Assembly: GCF_004793475.1 (NCBI RefSeq)
Contig: NZ_SRYZ01000018.1
Span: forward strand, 1-64,000
Direction: 5' to 3'
DNA from: Bacteroides muris (ex Afrizal et al. 2022)
GTDB taxonomy: Bacteria > Bacteroidota > Bacteroidia > Bacteroidales > Bacteroidaceae
DNA: 64,000 bases
Shown: one piece after another, positions 38,006 through 46,424 of the stretch
How positions within the stretch are numbered: position 1 is the first letter of the stretch
Layout: the number at the start of each line of letters is the position of its first letter
Position numbers and translations under genes: made by a program
Notes under the pieces: model-generated
What the model saw: only the letters and a program-made list of their open reading frames with translations
What the model was told of the DNA's origin: nothing
Databases searched by the model: none

Positions 38006-38212
38006 ATGAAACAAGAAATCAATAGATTGAAAGTAGTATTGGCTGAAAAAAAGCGGACGAACCGTTGGCTTGCCGCACAATTAGGTAAAAATGAAGCCAC
38101 CATATCCAAATGGTGTACTAATAAGAGTCAGCCAAGTTTGGATGATTTAGTCGTTATAGCAAGATGTTTAGAAGTCGACACAAAAGATTTACTCCATTCG
38201 ATAACTGAGTAA
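38006..38212 (+). CDS. XRE-family HTH regulator
   Basis: 68 residues, a complete Cro/CI-type helix-turn-helix: LAEKKRTNRWLAAQLGKNEA, TISKWCTNKSQPSLDDLVVI, ARCLEVDTKDLL. It follows the protease gene by 5 bp and is the last gene before a hairpin terminator, so it is the natural end of the cargo operon. It may autoregulate the operon or act on the genes downstream. Confidence 0.85.
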   Translation: MKQEINRLKVVLAEKKRTNRWLAAQLGKNEATISKWCTNKSQPSLDDLVVIARCLEVDTKDLLHSITE

Positions 38213-38221
38213 TTAACGTAG

Positions 38222-38247
38222 ATACCACCTGTTTGGGGTGGTATTTT
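38222..38247 (+). terminator. Rho-independent terminator of the cargo operon
   Basis: Perfect 8-bp stem ATACCACC (38222-38229) with GGTGGTAT (38237-38244), 7-nt loop and a following T-rich TTTTACTTT. It ends the operon begun at 18878. Confidence 0.8.
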
Positions 38248-38334
38248 ACTTTAGAGCCAAATAACATTCAAACAATGAAGTATTTGGATTTGAAAATTCA
38301 CTATTTTTGTATAAAGAATAAAGACACTACCGAT

Positions 38335-39603
38335 ATGACCTCAGCAAAATACGAAGAATATATTTCAAAATACAAATTAAGGCGATTCGTTGATGTGCAT
38401 CGTCAAATATACGGCTCTGCTTTGACGGAAATTCGTTCCGGCAAGAAACAATCGCATTGGATGTGGTATATATTTCCACAACTTCGAGGACTTGGCCATA
38501 GTCACAATGCTGAATATTATGGTATTGTAGACCGCGATGAAGCCATTATGTTTTTACTTCATCCTCTGTTAGGCAGAAACCTCTACGAAATCACAATGGC
38601 AATGCTTACCATTGACGGAAAATCCGCCGAGGAAATTTTAGGTGGAATAGATGCCTTGAAATTCCGTTCGTCAATGACGCTTTTCGATAACATATGTCCT
38701 AACAATATCTTCTCCGATGCCTTACAGAAGTATTACGATGGTAAATCTGATGAACGCACATTGGAAATGTTGCAAACAGGTAATGTCAAGGACGAGCAGC
38801 TTATTTCAGGAGGAATTATCGGTGCTATAATCGGAGATATTGTCGGCTCATTTTATGAATCTCGCTATCGTAATCCAAAATCAACAAGTATAGCTTTGTT
38901 TACGGAAGGAAGTCGTTTTACCGATGATACTGTAATGTCTCTTGCGGTTGCAGACTGGTTATTAAGTGGCGAACTTCTACAAAAAACCATGCCTGATTGG
39001 GGATTAAAATTTCCTCATAGAGGATATGGTGGCATGTTTTATAAGTGGTTGTATATCAACAAAACAAAAGAACCATACAATAGTTTTGGAAATGGTGCCG
39101 GTATGCGTGTAAGCCCTTGTGGATATTATGCCCAATCGCTTGAAGAAGCTCTTAATCTTGCCAAACAATCAGCGGAGGTTACACACAATCATCCTGAAGG
39201 AATCAAAGGCGCACAAGCTATTGCTTCTGCAATCTTCTTGGCTCGCCAACATAAATCAAAAGATGAAATTCGGGATTATATCGAACAGACCTTTGGCTAT
39301 AATCTGCATCGATCTTGCGATGAGATTCGCCCAACATATCAGTTTGACGTAACTTGTCAAGGCTCATGCCCGGAAGCGATAATTGCATTCCTGGATAGCC
39401 ACGACTACGAATCGTCCATACGCTTGGCTGTGTCACTTGGTGGTGACAGCGATACAATAGCCTGCATGACAGGCGGTATTGCGGCAGCCTACTATGGCAT
39501 CCCATCATGGCTGGTCAAGTATGTGACGGTGGAATATCTGCCTAATTATATTCGGGATGTTATTGACAGATTTGACAAAGCGTGTACAGAAAGGAATTAT
39601 TAA
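38335..39603 (+). CDS. DUF1810 - ADP-ribosylglycohydrolase (DraG-type) fusion
   Basis: 422 residues from the ATG at 38335. Upstream in-frame starts exist at 38275 (ATG) and 38233 (TTG, inside the terminator), but a TATTTTTG -7-like box at 38302-38309 suggests translation begins after it. The N-terminal DUF1810 domain has LRRFVDVHRQIY and SHWMWYIFPQLRGLG. The C-terminal DraG/ARH domain has GAIIGDIVGSFYE, the metal-binding FTDDTVMSLAV and SLGGDSDTIACMTGG, all intact. It should cleave ADP-ribose from a modified target, using Mg or Mn. A cargo gene outside the inverton operon, perhaps protecting against ADP-ribosylating toxins. Confidence 0.85.
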   Translation: MTSAKYEEYISKYKLRRFVDVHRQIYGSALTEIRSGKKQSHWMWYIFPQLRGLGHSHNAEYYGIVDRDEAIMFLLHPLLGRNLYEITMAMLTIDGKSAEEILGGIDALKFRSSMTLFDNICPNNIFSDALQKYYDGKSDERTLEMLQTGNVKDEQLISGGIIGAIIGDIVGSFYESRYRNPKSTSIALFTEGSRFTDDTVMSLAVADWLLSGELLQKTMPDWGLKFPHRGYGGMFYKWLYINKTKEPYNSFGNGAGMRVSPCGYYAQSLEEALNLAKQSAEVTHNHPEGIKGAQAIASAIFLARQHKSKDEIRDYIEQTFGYNLHRSCDEIRPTYQFDVTCQGSCPEAIIAFLDSHDYESSIRLAVSLGGDSDTIACMTGGIAAAYYGIPSWLVKYVTVEYLPNYIRDVIDRFDKACTERNY

Positions 39604-39626
39604 CGGATTAGAGAGAAATAGATAAT

Positions 39627-40097
39627 ATGAGTATGCCAGATGATAGAAGACCAAGAATTATCGACGTAACACGCAAGCCGACAAAATGTCCAGATTGCGG
39701 TGAAAGAGTCGTTGATATAGTTTATGGTACTGGAGATATGACTGAAATTGAGTTTGCACTTCAATACAGAAAAGAAGCCATTATGGGTGGAGACAATATA
39801 CCTCGTCGTCCTCCAATATGGTGTTGCTCGTGTGGATGCAAACGATTTAGAAAAGTGAATCCTGATGGAACGGATGCTCCAGTAAAAGTAAAAATGCTGA
39901 AAGACATCCGTAAAGCACCTGTATCCGTTATAAATTGGTCTTCTTCAATGGTTGATAGAGCATTGGAAAGCAATCAGATTGACTTGATACATAAATACAC
40001 GTTAGATATAACTACAGAATTTGAGGAAAAAGAAACCTTAGTCATGACTGCTGTAAGTCAAAGCGATGCAGAACTCCTTGCAAGAGAGTTGGTTTAG
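39627..40097 (+). CDS. Zinc-ribbon-like protein of unknown function
   Basis: 156 residues, soluble. Two cysteine pairs, TKCPDCGERV and WCCSCGCKRF, are spaced as in a treble-clef or zinc-ribbon fold with an insertion between them. The C-terminal half is helical (WSSSMVDRALESNQIDLI). It lies 23 bp behind the ADP-ribosylglycohydrolase gene and is probably cotranscribed. No family recognised. Confidence 0.65.
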   Translation: MSMPDDRRPRIIDVTRKPTKCPDCGERVVDIVYGTGDMTEIEFALQYRKEAIMGGDNIPRRPPIWCCSCGCKRFRKVNPDGTDAPVKVKMLKDIRKAPVSVINWSSSMVDRALESNQIDLIHKYTLDITTEFEEKETLVMTAVSQSDAELLARELV

Positions 40098-40126
40098 AAT
40101 GGTGCCGTTGGACTTAAAGGTCGTAG

Positions 40127-41713
40127 ATGTATCAGAATAGAGGTAAAAGAACCAAATCAATAACACTAATAGAAACCCCGAAAAAAGTATTATTGTTTAT
40201 GTTAGATGACTTCATAGTAAGTATGATTGTTTCAACATGGAGGATTTGCAAGTGGTTCTTTTTGCAAATCCTCCTTATGTACTTGATGCCATATTTGTGG
40301 AACAATCATTTTAATGGCGAAAACATTTGCTTAATATTATTTTACACAACTTTATATGCGATATATTGGGAGGCTGTACCAAAAGATAAAAAATGGAATT
40401 GGCTATCCCTACCATATTTCGTATATTCCTGCATAGCCATTTTGCTTTGTAGCTTGCTTAAAACTTGGAATGTATCTGTATGGTATTCTTTTTTATTGCC
40501 CATATACGGAGCGATGTGTGTAATTCTCATTAAAATTTGCCGAAAACAGTTCAGAAGAATCCACAAGAAATACAGATTTGGCAAAATGTTGACGTATACT
40601 GCTATCCTTTTATTTTTTGTTACGCTTAAGTCCATATCCGTTTCATGGGAATGTTCAAAACGTAATTCCTTTGAAAAGGAAGATATTTTAGCGAGAAAAG
40701 ACTACTTACTTGATAAATTGATAGTCAGTCCACAGGCAGTCCTAAACGAAATGCCAACATCGATAGGAACACAGTTCCAAGGAGAGTGGGCATTGTATTC
40801 TTGTTCTATGCTATCAGCCGCATTGGTAAATATATCTCAACTATATCCTGAAACAAAAGCCGAGAACATTCAGCATATTGACAGTCTCATCAATATTGTA
40901 ATGTCCCAGGAACTTCGTTATTATGATACAATGCGATGGAATGAAGATCCATTGGAATCTTTAGATGGAGATGAAAGCCATATATCCTATCTCAGTCACT
41001 TAGCTTGGATGATTTACGGCTACAAACAAATCGGAGGTAATTCAAAGTACGACAAGTTATTGTCATCATTGTGTAGTACGATGAACAGAAGGCTTCTCAA
41101 TCGAAGTTCCTTGAATCTGCCTACTTACCCTGGAGAGGCAATCTACATTCCGGATATGCTTGTTGCCATTGTCGCTCTAAACCAATATGCCGACATAAAT
41201 AATGGTAAATACCGTAGTACAGTAAAAAAATGGGTAAAACGAGCACAAAAAGAATGGATTGATGACAAAACCGGTTTATTGGTTTCATTCCTTCAGGAGA
41301 ATGGAAACCAATATGAAGAAGTTCCGGTTAAAGGTTCATATTCAGCCTTAAACTGCTACTATCTGACTTTTATAGATGAAACTTTTGCCAAGCAACAATA
41401 TGAAACTCTCAAATCATTGTTTTGGAAAGACGGTGCTATTCCCGGATTAAAAGAATACTATGACAGAACCTGTTATTTGGGGTTGGATATAGATGCCGGA
41501 CCTATTCTATTTGAATTAAGTCCTTCCGGGACTGCCTTTATGACTGGAGCTGCGACCTATTTTGATGATTTAAAAACGAGAAATGATATTTTGACAACAG
41601 CCGAGATTGCAGGTCATACCGTTAGGCTAAATGGTAAACGTCATTACCTTTTAGCTAATGTTGCCTTGGTTGGCGAAGCAATTATGTTGGCTATGCGAAC
41701 ACATTTCAGATAG
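40127..41713 (+). CDS. Membrane protein with helical-toroid-like C-terminal domain
   Basis: 528 residues; a start at 40200 (MLDDFIVSMIV) is an alternative. About five membrane segments occupy residues 25-165. The C-terminal 350 residues are soluble and helical with repeated aromatic motifs (HISYLSHLAWMIYGYKQIGG, LNLPTYPGEAIYIPDM, GSYSALNCYYLTFID), a pattern seen in alpha/alpha-toroid enzymes. The resemblance is structural guesswork. Last gene of the AT-rich block; it converges on the leftward peptidase gene and overlaps it by 8 bp. Confidence 0.65.
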   Translation: MYQNRGKRTKSITLIETPKKVLLFMLDDFIVSMIVSTWRICKWFFLQILLMYLMPYLWNNHFNGENICLILFYTTLYAIYWEAVPKDKKWNWLSLPYFVYSCIAILLCSLLKTWNVSVWYSFLLPIYGAMCVILIKICRKQFRRIHKKYRFGKMLTYTAILLFFVTLKSISVSWECSKRNSFEKEDILARKDYLLDKLIVSPQAVLNEMPTSIGTQFQGEWALYSCSMLSAALVNISQLYPETKAENIQHIDSLINIVMSQELRYYDTMRWNEDPLESLDGDESHISYLSHLAWMIYGYKQIGGNSKYDKLLSSLCSTMNRRLLNRSSLNLPTYPGEAIYIPDMLVAIVALNQYADINNGKYRSTVKKWVKRAQKEWIDDKTGLLVSFLQENGNQYEEVPVKGSYSALNCYYLTFIDETFAKQQYETLKSLFWKDGAIPGLKEYYDRTCYLGLDIDAGPILFELSPSGTAFMTGAATYFDDLKTRNDILTTAEIAGHTVRLNGKRHYLLANVALVGEAIMLAMRTHFR

Positions 41714-42386
41714 TATTTTTGATTAACGCCATCACACAAGACTCTTTTACTGAATTGATGTAATCAAGGAATATCCGTGGATTAATATGTTCTCCATTGT
41801 GGCGAATAGATATATGCAGATGTTCCCCGGTGCAGCGCCCGGTATTGCCTGTTATCCCGACAACATCACCCGGCAAAACGGCCTGCCCCTGTGAAACAGA
41901 TATTTGAGACAAGTGGCAATAGCTGACGATGAAGCTGCCGTGTTGTAACGTGACATATTTTCCGGATACTTTGTCCTGTCCTACCTTCAGCACTCTCCCC
42001 TGCATCATGGCAAACACCTTGGCACTCCGGGCATGGAGGTCAATGCCGTTGTGAAACTTCCTCTTCCCTGTAAAAGGGTCTTTGCGATAGCCGTAAGGCG
42101 AATTGATTTTGACAGACGAGAGCGGATAGCATACGCTGAGATAGTGTGCTACCTGCTCTTTCTTTTTGGTGTCCGCACTTGACAAAGCAACCTTGTCGGG
42201 TACGGACTTTCCGTTTTCAGAGGTGATGATTTCGGGTGTCGCCTCTGTTTCGTTTGTCGTCCGGGATAGATTTTCCACAACGACTTTATAGCGATTGCTT
42301 GAACAGGAAACCGTGTTGAATTGTGGTTTTGCATGGTTTCCGGACAATAGCAAAAGAAGGGATATAAGGATTCGTGTTTTACTCAT
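41706..42386 (-). CDS. M23-family peptidoglycan endopeptidase
   Basis: 226 residues from the ATG at 42386, which gives the signal peptide KTRILISLLLLLSGNHA; a longer frame to 42446 would cross the promoter. The LytM/M23 domain has SPYGYRKDPFTGKRKFHNGIDL (zinc ligands in HNGID) and GEHLHI (HxH). It cleaves peptide cross-links in peptidoglycan, probably to let the mating channel through. GC-richer than the cargo beside it, so it belongs to the backbone. Confidence 0.9.
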   Translation of the reverse strand: MSKTRILISLLLLLSGNHAKPQFNTVSCSSNRYKVVVENLSRTTNETEATPEIITSENGKSVPDKVALSSADTKKKEQVAHYLSVCYPLSSVKINSPYGYRKDPFTGKRKFHNGIDLHARSAKVFAMMQGRVLKVGQDKVSGKYVTLQHGSFIVSYCHLSQISVSQGQAVLPGDVVGITGNTGRCTGEHLHISIRHNGEHINPRIFLDYINSVKESCVMALIKNTI

Positions 42387-42391
42387 AGATG

Positions 42392-42424
42392 CAAATGTAG
42401 GAACAGTTTTCCGTCCACGCCAAA
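42392..42424 (-). promoter_or_regulatory. Promoter of the M23 peptidase gene, possibly leaderless
   Basis: Minus strand: TTTG (42424-42421), 21-bp gap, TACATTTG (42399-42392), a full Bacteroidetes consensus. The -7 box ends only 5 bp before the start codon at 42386, so the transcript would have almost no leader. Confidence 0.65.
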
Positions 42425-42463
42425 AGATGTCCTGATTTACGCTCAAAATATAACATTAAATAA

Positions 42464-42503
42464 GTTTAGAGTATGATTATCATACCATAATCATACTTAA
42501 AAC
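42464..42503. promoter_or_regulatory. AGTATGATTA inverted repeat (operator-like)
   Basis: AGTATGATTA (42470-42479) and TAATCATACT (42488-42497) are perfect 10-bp arms around 8 bp. Pairing extends imperfectly to GTTT (42464-42467) and AAAC (42500-42503). The same motif is repeated before the tra operon, suggesting one regulator for both operons. It lies between the divergent peptidase and DUF4099 genes. Confidence 0.55.
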
Positions 42504-42544
42504 ATAAATAAACACAAATAATCCGGCTATTTGAAGCAATAAAA

Positions 42545-42575
42545 ATTGAAGTATGAATAATAGTATATACCTTTG
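42545..42575 (+). promoter_or_regulatory. Promoter of the second backbone operon
   Basis: ATTG (42545-42548), 19-bp gap, TACCTTTG (42568-42575), a full -7 match. AGTATGA (42550-42556) sits between the boxes, 20 bp start-to-start before CCTTTG, identical to the tra promoter layout. The first gene starts 31 bp downstream. Confidence 0.75.
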
Positions 42576-42606
42576 CCAAAGTATAATTAAAATATCATAT
42601 TAAAAT

Positions 42607-43365
42607 ATGAAACAAGTACGATTTGAATTTGAGGAACTGCCATACGACACCCTGTCGCAGTTCGGACTTACCCAAGAAATGATTGAAGACCTACCCATGC
42701 AGACCTTGGAGGCAATCAGTCACGGCAGACACTCTCCCGTACTGCCCATCAAGGTAAATGACGAGAACGGAAACACCGTTACCGAGCGAAGCCGTTTCGC
42801 TTTCGTGCGCAAGGAAAACGGAGAAGCCGATGTGATATTCTTCCCGGTATTGAAGAAATCGCCTTTGGAGAAATACAACGAGGAGCAGAAAAAGCAACTC
42901 CAATCCGGAAAGACCATCCTTGCAGACTCCGTAACGGCGGACGGACGCAAGACCAAGGTATTCGTACAGATCGACACCGAAACCAACCAGGTCATGTCCG
43001 TTCCCACACAGGTCATCGCCCGCAACCTTCAGGTATTGGCAGAGGAACTGAAACTCAGCAATGCCGAAATCAAGGTGATGCAGCAAGGAGAACCTTTGAC
43101 CTTCGTGATGGAAGACGAACTGGTTACGGTCGGCATTGACCTGAACGAGAAGAACGGCATCCGCTTCTGCCAGGGCGACAGCCAGAAATGGAGCGAACAC
43201 ACCAAAAGAGAATGGGACAAATACACCTTCGGCTGTTACGGCTGTTGGGTCATGGACGATGACGGATGTCTTGACTATGTACCCGAAGAGCAGTACACGG
43301 AAGAACTCTGGAACGAACAGAAAAAGAGTGCCCAGCGCAATATGGGTGCAGGACTTCACAAATAA
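42607..43365 (+). CDS. DUF4099/DUF3945 protein
   Basis: 252 residues. The N-terminus has the DUF4099 signature LPYDTLSQFGLTQEMIEDLP followed by GRHSPVLPIKV; the following region (GKTILADSVTADGRKTKVFV, with ARNLQVLAEELKLS) matches DUF3945. Such proteins are common on Bacteroidales mobile elements, usually near topoisomerase, SSB and ArdC genes; their function is unknown. Soluble, probably cytoplasmic. First gene of the operon. Confidence 0.85.
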   Translation: MKQVRFEFEELPYDTLSQFGLTQEMIEDLPMQTLEAISHGRHSPVLPIKVNDENGNTVTERSRFAFVRKENGEADVIFFPVLKKSPLEKYNEEQKKQLQSGKTILADSVTADGRKTKVFVQIDTETNQVMSVPTQVIARNLQVLAEELKLSNAEIKVMQQGEPLTFVMEDELVTVGIDLNEKNGIRFCQGDSQKWSEHTKREWDKYTFGCYGCWVMDDDGCLDYVPEEQYTEELWNEQKKSAQRNMGAGLHK

Positions 43366-43377
43366 TCTTCAATCCTT

Positions 43378-43608
43378 ATGATTATGGCACAAAACGCATT
43401 TTATCCCGAAGACGTTCTCATCGAGAAGATGGAGAGCGGAGAATACGGTTGGCTGGATTATGTCAACCACTTTTCTGCCGAATGGCAGGATGAACTGGCG
43501 GAATACTGCACGGAATGCGCATTGGAAATCAACGATGCCTCTGCCGAGCAGTTCGTCCATTACAAAAGCGAACAATTAGAAGCCGCCATGGAGAGCGGTG
43601 AAGCATAG
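43378..43608 (+). CDS. Small acidic protein of unknown function
   Basis: 76 residues (74 if the Met at 43384 is used). Very acidic and helical (EKMESGEYGWLDYVNHFSAE, WQDELAEYCTECALEI). No signal, no known domain. Packed 12 bp after the DUF4099 gene and 5 bp before the next. Confidence 0.65.
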   Translation: MIMAQNAFYPEDVLIEKMESGEYGWLDYVNHFSAEWQDELAEYCTECALEINDASAEQFVHYKSEQLEAAMESGEA

Positions 43609-43613
43609 AAATT

Positions 43614-45230
43614 ATGGCTATACGAACCCATACAAATCCAAGGATAGCGGACTTGCAACCTGAAATGCGTGACCTGTTGATGCGCAACGGTATGCAAGCC
43701 CACATCGTGCCTGCCGGAGAGGGCTACCAGTTGGTAGTACAAGGGCACGACTCTCCGCTCTTACGATACCCCATCAGCAAGCAGCAGTTTTCAGCTCTTA
43801 CCGACTGGGGTACGAACCATGCCGACAAAAAGGCATACAACACCTTTACGGAGATAGTAAAGGATGACTTTGACCTGCCACGCAACTTCGTCCATGCCCG
43901 TAATGCCAACGGCAGGGTGGCTATGGGACTGCACGGCTACCGTATCGGCATCGGGGAATACGGCAGGGTCGGCAGATATGGGATGCCGCCTCCATTCTTG
44001 GGATGGACACCCCGACAGCAGGAAGGTTACCACCTCCGCAGAGTGGGCGGCCGGCTTTTCTATGCTGGAACGCCCATGGTGGCAGAACGTCCCGACGGAC
44101 GCATGAAACCCGGAGAACTCCAGTCGGGCGGTTACGGATTCTATTACAAAGGCCATCCACAACCACCGGCACAACCCGTCCGCCAAGACGTGTTGCAGGA
44201 GCTGCAAGCCGTCATCACCCCGATGGTAGGCAAGCCCAGAAGCGAAGAACCTGCAAAGCCCTACAAGGAGCTGATTACCTCCCCTGTCTATTTCTCTAAT
44301 GAGAAGTGGCAGGAATGCCTGTCCTCACACGGCATACTCGTAGACAAAGAAGAAAAGACCCTGACCATACAATCGGAACAAATCCATGCCGATATGGTCT
44401 ATGACATCACAGATGCGGAATTATCCGCACTAACCTCCAATTCCATTGAGGAGCACTCGATAGAGAGACGATTGGAACTGTTGAACACGGTTATTCAGGA
44501 AGACTTCGCAGATAAGATCACGATGGATTCCATGAATCGTACCGAGCGCATCGGTATCACCTTGCATTCCGAAGTAGAGCAAGATTTGGCAGCACGCCAA
44601 CAGCAGGAACATGAAATACTCTTGCCCTTGGAAGCTGATAACGGACTTACACTACTGTCAAACGAACAGACCATATTGCAAGAAGATGAATCCATTATCA
44701 GAGAACCACAGGAAGGGGCTTTGATTGACGGACGTGACTTGCCGTATCTCCATGAAAGCAAGGGATGGTACCGGGAAGGAGAACACGGACGGGAGGTGGA
44801 AGTGGAAGCGATTGCCGTACAGCCGGCAGAAGCGGAAGACAAATACAGGATAACCGCCATTATCAATGGAGAAGCCATCACCCACGAAATCAGCCAAAAG
44901 CAGTACGACAAGTTTTTGGCAGTGGATGATTACCACCGCATGAAGCTCTTCTCAAAAGTGTTCAACGAGGTTGATATGAAGACACGCCCTGAAATGCGGA
45001 GCAACTTGGGTGCAAAGATATTCGCAGCCCTTGCCGCAGGAACAGTCGTGGTTTCCGACCTTGCCCACGGCATTCACCACCACCCTTGCCCGGAATTATA
45101 CGGCGAGCATTTCTGTCACGCACCCCGGCCCTATTTCAAGCCCGGAGTGGATTCACCGAGGGATGTAGCCGCGCGGAACTTCGAGGCTCAGATGAACCAG
45201 GAAATAGCGGAGATACGCAGAGGATTTTAA
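43614..45230 (+). CDS. Element protein with three internal repeats and a C-terminal hydrophobic segment
   Basis: 538 residues, no signal peptide. A repeat of about 60 residues occurs three times, each built around 'ISKQQFSAL..W' followed by a helix: near 45-90 (ISKQQFSALTDWGTNHADKK), 255-300 (ITDAELSALTSNS) and 420-460 (ISQKQYDKFLAVDDYHRMK). A short hydrophobic region (IFAALAAGTVVVSDLA) and a His-rich HGIHHHPCPELYGEHFCH segment lie near the end. No family recognised. The conserved neighbourhood with DUF4099 and Toprim genes suggests a role in DNA processing or establishment. Confidence 0.7.
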   Translation: MAIRTHTNPRIADLQPEMRDLLMRNGMQAHIVPAGEGYQLVVQGHDSPLLRYPISKQQFSALTDWGTNHADKKAYNTFTEIVKDDFDLPRNFVHARNANGRVAMGLHGYRIGIGEYGRVGRYGMPPPFLGWTPRQQEGYHLRRVGGRLFYAGTPMVAERPDGRMKPGELQSGGYGFYYKGHPQPPAQPVRQDVLQELQAVITPMVGKPRSEEPAKPYKELITSPVYFSNEKWQECLSSHGILVDKEEKTLTIQSEQIHADMVYDITDAELSALTSNSIEEHSIERRLELLNTVIQEDFADKITMDSMNRTERIGITLHSEVEQDLAARQQQEHEILLPLEADNGLTLLSNEQTILQEDESIIREPQEGALIDGRDLPYLHESKGWYREGEHGREVEVEAIAVQPAEAEDKYRITAIINGEAITHEISQKQYDKFLAVDDYHRMKLFSKVFNEVDMKTRPEMRSNLGAKIFAALAAGTVVVSDLAHGIHHHPCPELYGEHFCHAPRPYFKPGVDSPRDVAARNFEAQMNQEIAEIRRGF

Positions 45231-45246
45231 CTAATATGATACACAA

Positions 45247-46419
45247 ATGGCAAACGGAGAACTGACATATGATGACTTCCTGCAACGGTTGGACATACAG
45301 GATGTATTGGTGGATGCAGGCTATCACCTGAACAAGCGTGACGGTCTGCGTTATCCGTCCTATATCCGAACTGACAGCAATGGCACACGCATCCGTGGAG
45401 ACAAGTTTATCGTGACCGGAGGTGGCAAATGTTGCTTCCAGCCCCCACAGCAAAAGCTCTACAACATCATCTCCTTTATCAAGTCGTTCCCCGAAAAGTT
45501 TGCGGAACACAGAAACGGCGTGTCTCCCGACAGGTTGGTCAACCTTGTCTGTAACCGATTGTTGAACCACCCCATCGAGGACAGGCCGATCCGTATCATC
45601 CAGCCTAAGCAGCACGACCATCCGTTCAGTCTTCATGATTACGACATACACCGTTTTGACGTAAACGACCGAGAGACCCACAAGCGTTTCTATCCTTACT
45701 TCAAGAGTCGTGGCATTGACATCTTCACGCAACGTGCTTTTGCCGACCATTTTTTCTTAGCCACCAAACATAGGACAGACGGTCTGTCATATGCCAACCT
45801 CGCTTTTCCTTTGGTATTGCCTAAAGAGCCTGATAAGATTGTGGGGTTAGAGGAACGCGGTCGTCCAAAAATGGACGGCAGCGGAAGTTACAAAGGCAAA
45901 GCCGAGGGTAGCAATAGCAGCGAAGGTTTGTGGATTGCCAATTTCAGCGGTGAACCTTTACATAAGGCAGGAGGTGTTGCCTGGTTTGAAAGCGGCTACG
46001 ATGCGATGGCATTCCATCAACTGCACCATGACACCTTCCGGGACAATCCCGAACTTTCCAAGAAAAGCGTGTTTGTCTCCACCGGCGGCACGCCCACCGA
46101 TATGCAGATCAGGGGAATGCTCTCCGCCACCCCGAATGTGAACCACTACCTGTGTTTCGACAACGACAGTGCCGGGCGTGAGTTTGTAAATAAATTCAGG
46201 AGCATAGTGAAATCCATGCACGTCAATCCGGAACAGATCAGAGAAATCCCCTTGATGCCCTGTTACAAGGACTGGAACGATGCCCTGCTTGGCAAGACGA
46301 GCGAGGAATACCTTGACAGCATCAAAGATGCGGTTATTCCTTTGAGTGCTCCACTCGCTACAAAAGGAAGCACAGCCGACGAAGAAGAAATAAACGAACA
46401 ATCCACCATCCACAGATAA
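45247..46419 (+). CDS. Toprim-domain primase-like protein
   Basis: 390 residues. The N-terminal segment (DDFLQRLDIQDVLVDAGYHL) matches the DUF3991-type start of element primases. The Toprim domain follows, with the catalytic glutamate in WFESGYDAMAFHQL and the metal-binding DND in YLCFDNDSAGREF. MPCYKDWNDALLGK closes the fold. No classical zinc-finger cysteines are seen at the N-terminus. Likely primes synthesis of the transferred strand. It is of a different subtype from the remnant at 58-321. The tail is acidic and ends STIHR. Confidence 0.85.
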   Translation: MANGELTYDDFLQRLDIQDVLVDAGYHLNKRDGLRYPSYIRTDSNGTRIRGDKFIVTGGGKCCFQPPQQKLYNIISFIKSFPEKFAEHRNGVSPDRLVNLVCNRLLNHPIEDRPIRIIQPKQHDHPFSLHDYDIHRFDVNDRETHKRFYPYFKSRGIDIFTQRAFADHFFLATKHRTDGLSYANLAFPLVLPKEPDKIVGLEERGRPKMDGSGSYKGKAEGSNSSEGLWIANFSGEPLHKAGGVAWFESGYDAMAFHQLHHDTFRDNPELSKKSVFVSTGGTPTDMQIRGMLSATPNVNHYLCFDNDSAGREFVNKFRSIVKSMHVNPEQIREIPLMPCYKDWNDALLGKTSEEYLDSIKDAVIPLSAPLATKGSTADEEEINEQSTIHR

Positions 46420-46424
46420 GAACC

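Noticed and set aside
38233..38334. Longer N-terminus of the DUF1810 protein from TTG 38233 or ATG 38275
   Set aside because: The TTG lies in the terminator hairpin, and the extra residues cover an apparent promoter region without family similarity.
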